Shown here piece by piece: positions 1 through 11,985 of a DNA stretch of 64,000 bases (the first letter of the stretch is position 1; each line of letters opens with the position of its first letter). A program made the position numbers and the translations under genes. The stretch lies in contig WHUZ01000027.1 of NCBI GenBank assembly GCA_015179045.1, positions 1 through 64,000 on the forward strand, in the 5' to 3' direction. Source of the DNA: Kalaharituber pfeilii (lineage: Eukaryota; Ascomycota; Pezizomycetes; Pezizales; Pezizaceae). Below the pieces are notes generated by a model, which saw only the letters and a list, made by a program, of their open reading frames with translations, did not search any database and was not told the DNA's origin.

Positions 1-2640
1 CATTTTAAATAATATACTTTTCTATAGTACTACTCTAGTTAAATAATATAAGAATTAATAGCTAAACCTAATAGCTAATTAATTTAGTCAATTAGTATTA
101 GTCTTATATTTAATTATAAAGTAAGTATTATCTCCTTAATAAGTAAGTTTTTACCTTTAGCTATAATAACTAGTTAGTAGTAGAACTCTTACCTCTTACT
201 ATAGTAGTAGATAAGTTTTTATTCTAGCTATAATAAGTACTAGTACTTGTAATATATTAATATTTTTTCTAAAGAATAGATATATTACTTACTTTTTCAC
301 TAAAGTAGAGGTTATGAAATCGCTTTTAAGAACTTATATATAAAGCCTTTCTATAGTTTAGTATATCTAAAAAGAAGATAAAACTCTTTAAAGGTATATT
401 ATTGAATACTTACTAGTAGAAAAAATATAAAGATTAAGATTAATAGTACCTTTATTAATTTTTTTAGAGAGAAGATAGATAAATACTTCTAACTATGTAT
501 TGATTATAAGAGTACTAAATAAACATACTACTCTAAATAAATATCTATTGCCTTTAATGTTAGAACTCCTCAAAAAGACTCAAAGTAGTAAATAAGTTAC
601 TAAACTTAATTTCAATAATAGCTATAAGCTTATATAAAGTAGGTTAGATAATAAATAGCAGTTATTATACATATCTAAAGACCTATTTAAAGTACTCAGT
701 TATACCTTTTAGACTCATCAATATACTTGCCTTCTTTAAAGAAATAATAAATAAGTTCCTTACTTATATTAGTAGAATTATTTAATACTTAGACTCTTAA
801 TCTATAAAGACAAAACTAAATAAAACTATAAAAGGATAGTAGAAAAGTATTTATTAAGATTAAGTAAATATAAGCTTGTAGTATAAGTTCTATATATATA
901 AAACTATATTTCTTAGTTATTTTATTAATAGCCTTAAGATTAAAATATAATTAGCCAAACTATCTATTGTTTATAACTAAGTATAACTGACAAAAGAAGG
1001 TACAAGTCTTTCTAGGTATTACAAACTACTACTACTAACTTGAATTTACTATCAATTACTACTATTAATTTAATTTAGTCTACTACAACCTGACTATTTA
1101 TAAGTCTTGATTAGAAATATATTTTTTATTTAGTAAGTGTAGAGTAGCAAGCTGCTATTATAGAACTCTAAGATAAGTTTATAATTACTTTTATACTTTA
1201 ATAGTTTAATTAATCCCTACCTATAATTATAAAACTAACTACTTAAACTAGGTACTTGCTAGTATTTTAAGTTTAAGAATAATATTACTATCCTATACCT
1301 ATATAACTACTACTTTTATATACTAATTCCTGCTAAATAAAACTACCTCTATTTATAATAATAAACTCTTAGCAATTCTTGATTATATAAATAGAGAATA
1401 AAGCTATTGAGAATTAAGTTCACTATCTTCACTAACTACTATACTGAGTAAACTTTGCTATCAAATAATACTTCAACAATCAGTAACCTAATTATAGTTA
1501 AAAACTTTTTAAATTCAATTATATTAGCTTAATAATAAAGTAGATACTCTCTCTTAATAAACTAATGAAGTGAAAGATATATAGACAAATATTCCTAGTA
1601 TTAATAGTAATAAATAGATAAGTAATGATGATAGGTAGTAAGTCTAAATGAGTATAAAAAGTATAGATAGATTTGAAGTTAACTATAGTAGTTAGTGTAA
1701 GATTATTAGTAAAGAAAGAAGTAATGAGTCTAAGACTTAGAAACTTTACTTTAGTATAAAAATTATTTTAGCTTATAGTTATAGGTATTAGAGAAGAAAT
1801 AAAATAGATTTGCTTAAGAGTTCTATATATATAGAAATAGGGATTTTGTTAGAAACTTTTTAGCTTTATAAAATACTAGAAAAAGTTTAGTAGAAAGCTT
1901 AAAGCTAAAAGTATTATTAGAGTATTTATTTTATTTAGTTATTACTTTTTTAAATTTAGGTTACTATTATATTTATTTATTTATAACTATTATTCTATCT
2001 ATATATATTTATTTTATAGTTTATTATTTTCTCTAATTAAGATAAAATATTATATAAGTTTGTTTTACTATCTTTTATTCTTTCTAGATATATTTATTTT
2101 ATTACCTATTATTCTTTCAAATACTATATGTATTTATCTTACTATATTTTATTCTCTTATATATATAGTAATATTATTTTTACTCTTTTTTCTAGACTAG
2201 CTTAAATAGCCTAAACTAGTTTCAACTAGCCTAAAATATTCAGATAGCCTATCTTAGCTAGTCTATTAGAAATATTAAGTCTATCTGCTAGTATAGTCTA
2301 TCTATCAGTATAGGCTATCTGCTAGTACAGCCTACCTACTAGTATAGCCTACCTGCCAGTATAGCTTACTTATTATAAAAACTCTATCTTTACTACTCTG
2401 TTCTTACTACTGACCTTGTTGCTACTTCTATCTTTATATTATATTTCTTAGCTAATGAACTTATCATATATATATAGGCTGTATCTTGTTTTATATAAAT
2501 AGTTCCTTCTCTCCTTGTCTATTGTCTTATCTTCTTAATAGATCTATATGATTCCTTGCAGTCTATATATTCTTATTATTCTTATCAATCCCTAGATCTA
2601 ATTCAGTACTTGGCCTTCTCTACCTTTCCATCATAGCCTG
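1..2640. repeat. AT-rich, RIP-like degraded block
   Basis: This stretch is dominated by A and T, is full of TA/TAT/TTA steps and has almost no CG dinucleotide, and no open reading frame of useful length exists on either strand. Composition changes to ordinary mixed sequence near 2640. In filamentous ascomycetes such blocks are usually transposon copies mutated from CpA to TpA by repeat-induced point mutation. The TpA excess and CpG loss are visible; the identity of the original element is not, and RIP is an inference from composition. Confidence 0.7.
2281..2370. repeat. 17-bp tandem repeat, about five copies
   Basis: Units of the form CTATCTGCTAGTATAGT follow one another with small differences (CTATCTATCAGTATAGG, CTATCTGCTAGTACAGC, CTACCTACTAGTATAGC, CTACCTGCCAGTATAGC). 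The array lies near the right end of the AT-rich block. No function is evident. Confidence 0.7.
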
Positions 2641-2820
2641 CCATCGCCGCTGAACCAGAACTGCTGAACTAGAACTGCTGAACCGCTCCTGTCAAGCCTC
2701 TCCTGTCAAGTTTGTCAGGCCTCTGCCATTCAGCGCTTACACAACTACTGTTACCCTGAACCGGTCGTATCTCTTAGCAGCACCAGCTTGCCGCCACGTG
2801 ACACTCATTTTACCTCCTCT

Positions 2821-3725
2821 CACGCTGCCCAGCCGGACCTGCCATACCTGTCAAATTCAACTCATTCTACGCCATCACGTTGGGCCTGCAATCAATGAAT
2901 CCAACAGGCCGTGATCTGCATTGGACCTCATCCCATCTCGTACCTCGGGCATGCCATACGCCTCAAACTCATCTCATTTTTTCACCGTAGGCTCGGGCCG
3001 GCCATGCCTGCCAAATTCAGCCTATTCTACCGCATCTCGCACCGTCAGCTCCGGTGGGCCATATGTGTCAAATTCAGGCCATCCTACTGCACCTTGCACC
3101 GTTGGGATGGGCTGGATATATGTGCCAAATTCAGCCCATCCTGCACCACCTCGTACCGACAGCCCGGGCCTGCAATTCATGCGAAATTCGGCTCGTTCTG
3201 GCTCACCTGATGATGTTGAATAGGGTCTGCAATTTGTGTGAAATTCAGCTCATTCTGGCTCATCTCACGCCGTCGAATAGGGCCTGCCAAACCTGTTAAA
3301 TTCAGCTCATTCTGATACATCTGTTATGTCGTCGAATAGGGCCTGCCAAAGCTGTCAAGTTCAGCTCATTCTGCCGCATCTCGTGCCGGCAGGTTGGGCC
3401 TGCCATACCTGTCAAATTCAGCTCATTGTGCCTGATCTCACGCTGTCAGGTCAGGCCAGCTATACGTGCCAAATTCAGCTTATTCTGCCTCATCTTGTGG
3501 GCCGGCCATCCTTGTCAACTTTCTCATGCCGTCGGGTTGGGCCTTCCATGCCTGTCAAATTCAGCTCACTCTACCTCATCTCACGGCGGTAGGTGGGGCC
3601 TGCTAGACCTGTAAAATTAAGCTCATACTTCGTCACCTGAGGCGGTGGGGCCGGACCTGCCATATCTATCAAATTCAATGCTGGCGAGAGACACCTGTCA
3701 TACTTGTTAAGTTAAGCTTAGATTA
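2821..3725. repeat. Diverged minisatellite, period about 58 bp
   Basis: The core TGTCAAATTCAGCTCATTCT recurs about every 58 bases (near 2853, 3007, 3065, 3123, 3181, 3238, 3296, 3354, 3412, 3469, 3553, 3611 and 3668), followed each time by a variant of CTCATCTCACGCCGTCG and GGGCCTGCCA. Some units are shortened or degenerate. Because 58 is not a multiple of three, overlapping open frames with repeated peptide text occur here, but none looks like a gene. GC content is ordinary, in contrast to the adjoining AT-rich block. Confidence 0.8.
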
Positions 3726-5620
3726 CAGGACTACTTGGCACTTCAGCCCTTTAGCTTGGGCGCAAGCTATGTCAAATGCGACTGGGTTCAATCCGGCGCG
3801 AGGCGTAACCAGCAGTACTTACGACGAGTGGCCGCGATTCCTGTATTATAGCTAAGATGAGACCTATACAACCTATGAAATACTCACCTTAAATACTAAT
3901 GCTGCTTGAGTGAACTGATTACCCATTAGGCTTAGAATTCATTTTCACCTGAATAGGAAAGTGCTAAGGAAGTATGTATTATTGATTAATAGTATAATTT
4001 CTAAATCACCTATGCATCCTGTAAGCACTCGGCTTATTAAAGCTAATATGCACACATGCACTAGTATATACTATTATCTTACATCTGTACTATTGTCGCA
4101 TGTTTCTGTTACGTTTACCTGTTACCACATGTATTGGCATTGATAAGGAATTGTTAATTGTATGAGGTGCTTAAGTCTATATAAGCGCTGGTGATAGCAT
4201 GGGTAGAAGAATCAAGACACTAGCGGTGTTCTAAGTTCTCTATAACTCTGAACCTATCGTTCCCTCACTATGCCCGTGAACCGCTCCGCTCGGCTGCGCG
4301 CCCCACGCCGAGTAGCTGCCATTTCGGCCCGCCGTATACCCGCCTCCGTAGCCATTCCGGCCCGCAGCCTACACACCTCCGTAGCCACTTCGGCCCGCCG
4401 TATATACACCTCTTAGCCGTAACACCTAGCCTCCGGGCCCAGCGTAGCCGAGCCCCTCACGCCCGTAACAGTATTGATATGCAGGGTAGGGGTGAATGAG
4501 ACTACAATTACAGAGTACAAGCCTTAGCTTTTTTGTATTTTGGAGCAGTTATCAATTGCCGGCCACAAATGGCTAGATGTACAGGGATATGAAATGTACA
4601 AATGTTCCATTTACTTTACTGTAGATAATTGATAACCATATACAGTGTAAATAGTATGCTTAGTCATCAAACCAAATGTCGCCCCACTCCACATACGGCA
4701 TGTCCCTAACCACAGTAATTTACTGAACTGCCACTGCCATAGTCTCTCGAATAGCTATATACCCCGAACAGTAACCTCCAAACCACATATAATTATAGAA
4801 CTGCCACTGCCAAACTACTATCACTAAACTGTCATAGACCACTGCTACTACCGAATCGTAACCATAGCTATTAAACTGCCGCAACCATCGCTCGCAACTG
4901 CTATCTTTACTCGAGTTATATAGAACTATGGAACGTAACACACATTCTTTTTCATTTCTTCAAGTACCTAATACCTACTTGATATTTGCTAGGCACGTAA
5001 GAACTATATTTGTAAAGAAATAGTGGATCCAGAAAAAGTATCAAAGACTCATGCTCAGATTACCATACTACCTTCCAATCAGCTACTAAATTAAGGACAA
5101 TCTCACAGGCCGCTTCTACATGGTTTTTTCAAAATTCCTCCAACACAGCAACATGTTAATTGATAAACCGTAATTATAGCTCATGACACCAATACATATT
5201 TTATTGTTTTTTGGCTCTTTTTTTCCCAGAACACAAGCCTCTATATTACAAGAGAGATGAAAACGAAAATACAAATAACAAAATCTCACCCCCGCCCCCA
5301 AACTCCAGGTAGTACGAAATGATATGAATGAATACAAGAAAGGAATGCTCTTAGCTGCCGTCAGCCGCCAGTACTCGTACCAAATCCAGAAAAGCCGTCC
5401 GTTCCCTCCGTTATAATTTAGATGCTACCGAGCGTTCCTTAATACCCCCATGACAGAAAATATAATCATAACGTTGACCGCAGGAAATAAGGTTTAAGAA
5501 ACATCAATGGGGAAAATATAACTGAGACCGCAGAAGGAACAAATAAAAGGAAAACAGAAAGACTTATCAACAATGCAGACAGTAATAACAATAACACGTC
5601 GTAACCAGCGATCGTGAGGA
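3726..5620. other. Intergenic region downstream of mpe1
   Basis: No convincing gene. It contains a GC-rich segment (4268-4420) with three imperfect units of roughly 34 bp beginning GTAGC..., each with CGGCCCGC. A TATA-like element (TCTATATAAGC near 4175) lies just upstream, so a solo LTR or retroelement end is conceivable, but I could not define its termini. 5100-5620 is probably the 3' flank of mpe1. Confidence 0.4.
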
Positions 5621-8141
5621 TCAAGATTCAAATGCTGGCTGTTCCCCAAGCGCCTTGAAATCACTGGGTCTTATCCGCTTGGGGCGGGAGTGCCGATGAG
5701 GATTAACGGGTTTTCGGATATACGCGCTCTCTTCTTCATTGGGAAATGGCTCTGAAAACACTGTTTTCTGTTGGTTGGGAAAGTACCCAAATTTTGTATG
5801 ATCCGCCGTATTTTGATATTGTTGACCCATATACTGATACGAGGAATCTCCATGCATCCCCATTCCATTTCCCATCCCGTTCCCCATGCCGTTCCCCATG
5901 CCATTTCCCATAACATTTCCCATAGTCATCGACCCCATCCCATTCATACCCATATTCATATTCATATTCATATTAGGGCCCATATGACCATGCCCCATCA
6001 TACCGCTCATACCCATCCCACTGTTCATCCTTCCACTCATCCCATGCATCATTCCGGGTCCCATTCCATTCATATTACCATTCATACTACCCATCATACC
6101 CATCCCCATTGCAGGTCCCATGTTAGGGCCCATGGCCATATTCATCCCATTATTCATCCCGCTATTCATTCCGTTCATCATGCCATGATTGGGATTTATA
6201 TATCCAGCTTGGCTGTTCATATTCCCGTAATATCCATTCATATGATCGTACTGATCATATCCATTGGTATTGGCATTATATCCTTGCTGGAAATGATTAG
6301 GCTGATAATTGTTATACACCGGTTGCGGCGCCATCTGGGATGGAATCGGCTGAAACTGTTGTGGAGGTATCGACTGATGGTGCCGATGCGGATGGATCAT
6401 AGCCTTAGATGGGAATTGACTATTTTGATTGTTCATGGCACCATTAACCCTCATAGCTTTGGGGCCAGAAGGGATTTGTGTTGGCTTTTCTGGTTCTTCT
6501 TCAAATGCCCTCTTCTTCGAGAATGATGGTGAATTCGAAGTCGTATCCACGGTTCCTATCTTCTGACCCTTTGACTGCTGGGCTTGAACCTGTGCCTTTG
6601 GGCCAACTGGTACAGGTCCCGACATAGGAGCTGACACCGGGCCCTTATTCTGCACAGGATTTGGTGTGCTGGAAGATGACGCAGCGGTAGAGTTGACAGA
6701 GGGCGCTAATGTAGTTGATACAACGGAAGCGGTAGGAGTGGCAGAAGCTTTGGAAATAGCAGCCGGCGCAACAGAAGCTGAAGAGACGCCTGTTTGAGCT
6801 GGTTTAATCTCCTCCTTCACTGTCTTACTTCTAAGACCATTTTCATAAGCCTCAACCTTCGCCCTCGTCTCTGTATCCACCACAAGCCTATCCAACAGAA
6901 TATCCTTGGCATCACAGTTTGGGCAAACAAAATCCGTCTCAAACAGCAAATTTTGAATACAATCTTCGCAGTAAACCTTGTAACAGCATGGGGTTTTAAC
7001 AGCGGCCTTAAAAAGCTTATGATCAATTGTACACTCCAACCCTAGCTTCTGTAACTCTTTATTTCCCTCTGACGAGCCTGATTTTGTTGACGATTTTGCT
7101 GCCTTCTGCTGGTATGACTCCCAGGAGGCTTTGTCGGGTTCAGCAACAACATATTCCCCTTCTGCATTCACCATGATGGAACTAGGAGTTTCCCGCTGTG
7201 AGGTGCCATCATCCGCGTCTGTAGTAGGCAGTACAGGCTTCTCCACTGTCTTCAAGAAACTTCGTGGAATACCCGTGGTACGTTTAACACGCGGCCGCCC
7301 ATCGAATGTCGGATCAGCATTCGTGGGACAAGCCTGGATCCAATGACCTGAGAAACCTCTTAGCAAATCATGATTCCTTGAGCAATGCTATATGTAACAC
7401 CTACCTTTCTCTCCACATCTGTAACAGATGTAGCCTTGTGGAGGAGGGTGGCTTGGGACAGGACCCGTAGTTTTTCGGAAGCCACCAACTTGTCCAGCTC
7501 TGTATATGGGTGTGGCACTAATTTACCAAATGGTGATTAGTAAGTATCCGAACTTAGACTTACAGTATGTCATTCACTAAACTTACGCTGCCATGTGTTC
7601 CTGAGTTTTGTTCCAGACCTCGCTGTTCGCCTGGAACATTGCTTTTATCCTTTCTTCTTCAGTCTCTCCACCATTGGTGACAGGAGTGGGAGTATCAGAG
7701 GCTCCGTTAACCCCATCGACCCCATCCTTTTTGGCATTGAGGACGGGCTTCGAATGAACATAGCCTTTTTCAGTTCGCTGCGCGTTTGCCACCGAGGATG
7801 TAGGCATCTTCGAAGAGACATATCTATGCGCAGTCCCTTTGCCATGCTTGCTTGGGGGAAGTCTTCGCGCAATTACTGAGGTTGACCGTGGAATGACCGT
7901 TGTATCATCATCGTATTCTACGACTGTCAGTCATATGCGGACAGGAGATTGTGAAGCGAAAGTACACACCTTCATTTGTGTCTTCATTATAGATATGTAG
8001 ATTGAAATCAGTGCCATCTCCCAACCTGTGAAGAGTAATGATTTCCCTTTTAAGGTCAAAAACCGTTATGCCCGTGCCATCAAATGTCACCCTAGTATGC
8101 TCCTTATGACTTTTGAATTTGAAAAAAACAGAAGATGCCAT
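5621..8141 (-). CDS. mpe1: Mpe1/RBBP6-like mRNA 3'-end processing factor
   Basis: Subunit of the cleavage and polyadenylation factor that matures mRNA 3' ends in the nucleus. Four exons join in frame to 780 aa: 8141-7970, 7917-7587, 7517-7405 and 7347-5621. The N-terminus is a DWNN ubiquitin-like domain (residues ~1-80, starting MASSVFFKFKSHKEHTRV). A CCHC zinc knuckle follows (CYRCGEKGHWIQACP, ~196-210), then a RING/U-box-like segment (~305-355, with CTIDHKLF, PCCYKVYCEDC and CPNC). This DWNN-knuckle-RING order is diagnostic of Mpe1/RBBP6. The long tail is very rich in Met, Asn and Gly and ends in a basic Pro/Arg stretch. ATG 8141 is chosen because it begins the DWNN domain directly; the frame also opens at 8156, but without an ATG there. 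The reading is intact. Confidence 0.93.
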
Positions 8142-8657
8142 ACTGTTGCTGCCCACAGATAAATTGATTCGTACAACAGACGCTAGACACTTTAGTTATC
8201 CTCAACCCACGAGAAAGGACAGGCAAGACACGAGTTAGGAGAAAAAAAATATCTCGCGCTATATTGTGCTTCCCTTGAGGGAGTTGTACGCAGAGTATGT
8301 ATATTAGGTCAGTAATCAGCAATAAAGCCCAAGAGAGGGCACTCCAACGATGATACAGATCTAGGGCACGTGTTTCTTCCTCTTTTCTTTTTGAACCTGC
8401 GTTTTTCTTTTTTTTTTTCTTGTTCCGTTCAAAAAGTCGCTCTTTGCTTCTGCGAAATGCGTAGGAACAGAGTGATTCTTGTTTGGATTTGGGAGATTCA
8501 AAAACACGATAGGTAGAATGCGAGAGAAAAATGCCTTCTTCAAGAACGTATTCAAATTGGGGAGACAGGTTTGTGTGAGCAGAGAAAAAGGAAACCAAAA
8601 CCAAACAGTCAAACACTGCCGCCAAACACAGGTGAATTTATAAAGGTATGAAGGGAA

Positions 8658-9032
8658 ATGAAAAGAGAGCAGATGATGATGGATGATCTCCCTAGCACAG
8701 AACACCCCTATTCACGCGACAGGTTGCAACTCCTGGAATCCGCTGAAGATGGACACGAAACCCGTAGTATATCACAAATCTCCAGACTTTCTCCCAGAAA
8801 ACCAGATTGTGCACCTTCAAGTAGACTTTAAACTACTTCAAAACCTCCCTGCAAGAACAATGTTGGTGGCGCTGAAAGAAATGAAAAACGGCAGAAAATG
8901 ATCGAGCTCGACCAAGCGGTGCAATTCGACAAAGACCTGTTTCAAAGAGTTGAGTTGGAATAGCTAGATTAGCATGTAGAAGACATGGAAGAGGATGTCG
9001 AGAACAGGTTGAAAAAATTGGAGTCGCGTTGA
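8658..9032 (+). pseudogene. Decayed relic of a coding exon (charged, coiled-coil-like)
   Basis: From ATG 8658 a protein-like, charged translation can be followed (MKREQMMMDDLPSTEHPYSR..., later EKRQKMIELDQAVQFDKDLF) but it is broken. There is an in-frame TAA at 8829-8831, a one-base phase change near 8940-8943, TAG codons at 8962-8964 and 8971-8973 in the shifted frame, and a return to the first frame near 9000 (RLKKLESR, stop 9030). All three stops could come from CAA or CAG by a C-to-T change in a CpA context, as RIP produces. No family was recognised. Introns do not explain the stops, since the intervals are too short. It lies about 0.5 kb upstream of mpe1 in divergent orientation. Confidence 0.45.
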
Positions 9033-9124
9033 CCGAATAATCCTTAGAGAAAAGAGAGGAGAAGGTTTAGGTCCTAATAAGTTCCAGCCGGGTTAGGGTT
9101 TCAAGGATGGCGTTGGTAGCTTAG

Positions 9125-9310
9125 CTAACTACGTGGCTTGGCACAACTGTATTGCCTGCCCCAATATGCCATCTTAGCCGAACAAAGGAAAACATTATTG
9201 CACGCCGGGCAATATACTTGTAGGTACTTGTCTGGCTCGTCTGTCTCACGGAAGAGGGCGAAAGTAGGGAGAGTGGGAGAGCTGGACACATGAGTTGCAC
9301 TTATGTCCAT
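9125..9310 (-). CDS. Small hypothetical ORF with cysteine pairs
   Basis: A 61-codon ATG-started frame containing YCPACNNVFLCSAKMAYWGRQYSCAK. One CxxC pair and two further cysteines give a weak zinc-ribbon-like look. No family recognised, no second exon identified, and the length is close to what chance gives. It could be a remnant of the same decayed region as the relic at 8658-9032. Low confidence as a real gene. Confidence 0.2.
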   Translation of the reverse strand: MDISATHVSSSPTLPTFALFRETDEPDKYLQVYCPACNNVFLCSAKMAYWGRQYSCAKPRS

Positions 9311-10118
9311 AGTATGGGCAGTTCAGAGGCTAATTCGTCAAAAGATAACCATTCAAAGTTGAACAAAAGTTTATTGCCTTGCGCAGCGTATCATATTGCG
9401 ATTGCGAATAGATTGAAGAGCACTGCACTTACCTACGTAGCCCTATTAACAATGGCCGATTCTCGTTCCCAGCTGCGGCCAACTCCCACCACAGCGGGCT
9501 CGCAGTCACTGCTGGAAGGCCTGCAAATTCACGGGACTACTGCAGACCTACTTCAAGTTATCTATCTTGCTTCATTCAACTACATAATAGTGTCCACGCT
9601 TTTCACTGCAACTTGCTGCAGCCAGAGCGAAACTGCCAACCTGACTACAGCTGCTGGTGGATAGATACTCCAAGAACTTAGTACTTCTTACTTCCTAACT
9701 TCTAACCCCAGTCTTTATGCCCCTAACATGTTGACAACATTAGTACATGCATGTGACGGTGCGGGTACGGGATCAATGAAGGTGCAGTCTCGAGCCATGA
9801 AGATGCATGAAGTAGAATTCTCGTGCCCGAACTGTTATGATAGTACTTAGCTTCGTACAAGAAAATCAGCTTCAGAGAGAGTAAAACACAAGTGCCGTAG
9901 AATAAGTGCAATGCGACCAGACTAAGAAGCGCAACTCAAGATTAAGAGCACCCCGTAAATTCAAGACACGAACAGCTTCCGTTGTCAGCGCAGCGGTATA
10001 TGCAACAACTGGACTGAGAACATGGCGTGGCAGCCTAATCTTATGAGTACAAACCGCATTATGCTGAATTCACTCCCATCAGTAGCAACCAGAGTAGTAC
10101 CCTCATCACATTATGGAA

Positions 10119-10637
10119 TCAATGTACACAATGAAGCTTTTGAAAGACCCTCTTCACTTTGCCCTTCCTCTGAGCTTTGGCAAAGTCCTCTGCGTCTACA
10201 AGCTCTAAATCCTTGTACATATTCTCTTCCGGGTCAACATTGTCAGCACTACGCTGCTCGCCACGACCAAATGTTGGATGTCGTTGACGTTTCTTTTCAG
10301 TAGTGAGACTGACGTTCAACTCTCCTCCGGGGCTGACTACGGCGTCTTTATGAGGAAGAGTAGTGTTTGACAATCTGGAACTCCATGTAAATTAGCATTT
10401 GAGCAGCTCCACCTTGTCACGTAGCTTCAGGTGCATCCTTAGGAGACTAGGTGCATCCTTACGTGGCTAGGTGCATCCCAGTTCCACATACCTACTCAGC
10501 GGCTCTTTGAAGCCGGTATCCCGAGGTGCTGCACCTCGAGTTGGATAATTCATGGCTTCTCCACCATATGGCGTTATCTTGATCGCGTCTTGTTTACTGG
10601 GGCCCGGAGGGGCATTCGGTTCGGTATTGGGAGGCAT
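10119..10637 (-). CDS. Hypothetical protein, 133 aa, two exons
   Basis: Two exons join exactly in frame: 10637-10492 (ATG CCT CCC AAT...) and 10374-10119, with a 117-nt intron (donor GTATGT, acceptor CAG; codon AG|A). The protein is small, hydrophilic and charged: MPPNTEPNAPPGPSKQ at the start, ITPYGGEAMNYPTRGAAPR in the middle, and a charged C-terminal half with ENMYKDLELVDAEDF and KAQRKGKVKRVFQK. There is no signal peptide or membrane segment. I do not recognise the family. A clean splice pair and consistent coding in both exons support a real gene; expression data would settle it. Confidence 0.6.
10430..10480. repeat. Three short direct repeats inside an intron
   Basis: AGGTGCATCC occurs three times at about 17-bp spacing (AGGTGCATCCTTAGGAGACT, AGGTGCATCCTTACGTGGCT, AGGTGCATCCCA). 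The array lies wholly within the intron of the small gene at 10119-10637. Confidence 0.7.
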
Positions 10638-11985
10638 GCTGAGAATAGGATGTCTATAGTCTGCTGGAAGATCCGTAACACAGTGAACCTGTTGAAACTA
10701 GAGGCACGAAAGAATTGATGTAAAAGCGGGAGCCCGTGAAATCGCCACTTGTGATGCTAGTATTGTTCTCTCCGAATCTGCAATCGCTATTGCCGCACTT
10801 GAGAGAAGAATTCAAACTTAACAACTCATGCGCTCTCATTCATGTTCCTTGAAGAAAAAAAAAAAAAAAAAACCTAGATGGTTTCACTACCTCAAATAGG
10901 TAGAATGAGAGAGTTAGCACATCCTTTTGTAAGGCATCTTCAACCTGTTGCAATGGTCGCATTGATAGCCGTTACTATACGCAATAATAGTGAAATGTGG
11001 GTAGCAAGCTGCAAGAATCCTGATTGAACTCTGTCCACAATTGCCGGATAATGTAATCCAGCAAGACCGATTACAGCGCCACCTCAATAGTTCAGTTTCG
11101 TGAAGGCGACGTTCAGTCATCCTACGCCACAGCCGCATCTAATAGCAGCATCTAACAGCAAAATCTTGGCAATGGAAATTGCCGGTTTTGAGCTATCGGG
11201 CATCAGCTACCCTCAGGGATGTAGCTGCAGCAACCAATAAAATTCAGCGTATCATATGATATCCGAGTTAATTAATCAAGCTTCCGCCGGCCGTCAAGGC
11301 ACTGATTGGTTTCAAGATCAGGAGCTTGCGTCGCCTAGAGCCTCGCTGAAAAGCCCGTTCTCTCACTCTTCCTTCGCTGTGGGCATTTGGGATTGTGGGC
11401 TTTTGCCCAAATTGTATCAGCGGACCATAACAGATTTAGTGGGAGTATTGTTCAATAAGACGCCTACTGGGCATTGCCTTCATGAATTTTAGTTTCGTTA
11501 AGGGCATCAATATTGAGCTTCTAAGGTTGGGATAGCGACAGGTTGCTGCCAAGACTTTGAACAATAAAACAGTCCCAGGGCTCATGAGTGGATGGATGAA
11601 ATAGCATGCAGCAGAGGAGTCGAATGTGAACACAAAGTTTGGCTGAAGAGGTGCCCATATGAGTACATCGTCTGATAGGTGCCCGAGGGGAATGCAGGTA
11701 AACCCTGGCCGGCCCATGCGGTGGAACTAAAACAACGCCGTCAGTGCCGTGGCCACAATCCTTGATTTCGCGACCCCAGGTGAAACGAGACTATAAACGT
11801 GGTGTTGCTGCCGCGTCAATCCAATGTTACCGTCGAACCTGGGTCCACCCCGTTCTCCATGTGGCCAATGCCTCCTTTCCCTGCATCGCATGTTGACGGC
11901 CGTCCTTAACGTTTTTGGCTTTTGTTTGTAAGCCCCTTTCCGCTCTCTTGAGTTCGTCCGTCTCAATATCCCCTTCGCTACTGAA
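10638..11985. other. Intergenic region, no feature recognised
   Basis: This is the divergent promoter interval between the small gene at 10119-10637 (-) and the hydrolase (+). It holds a poly-A run near 10855. Short open frames here show no recognisable protein text and no splice partners. Confidence 0.5.

Noticed and set aside
4150..4465. Possible solo LTR with TATA-like element and GC-rich end
   Set aside because: No TG...CA termini with a convincing target duplication could be fixed and no second copy is in the window.
5771..6526. 251-codon plus-strand frame rich in His and Ile
   Set aside because: Antisense shadow of the Met/Asn-rich tail of mpe1.
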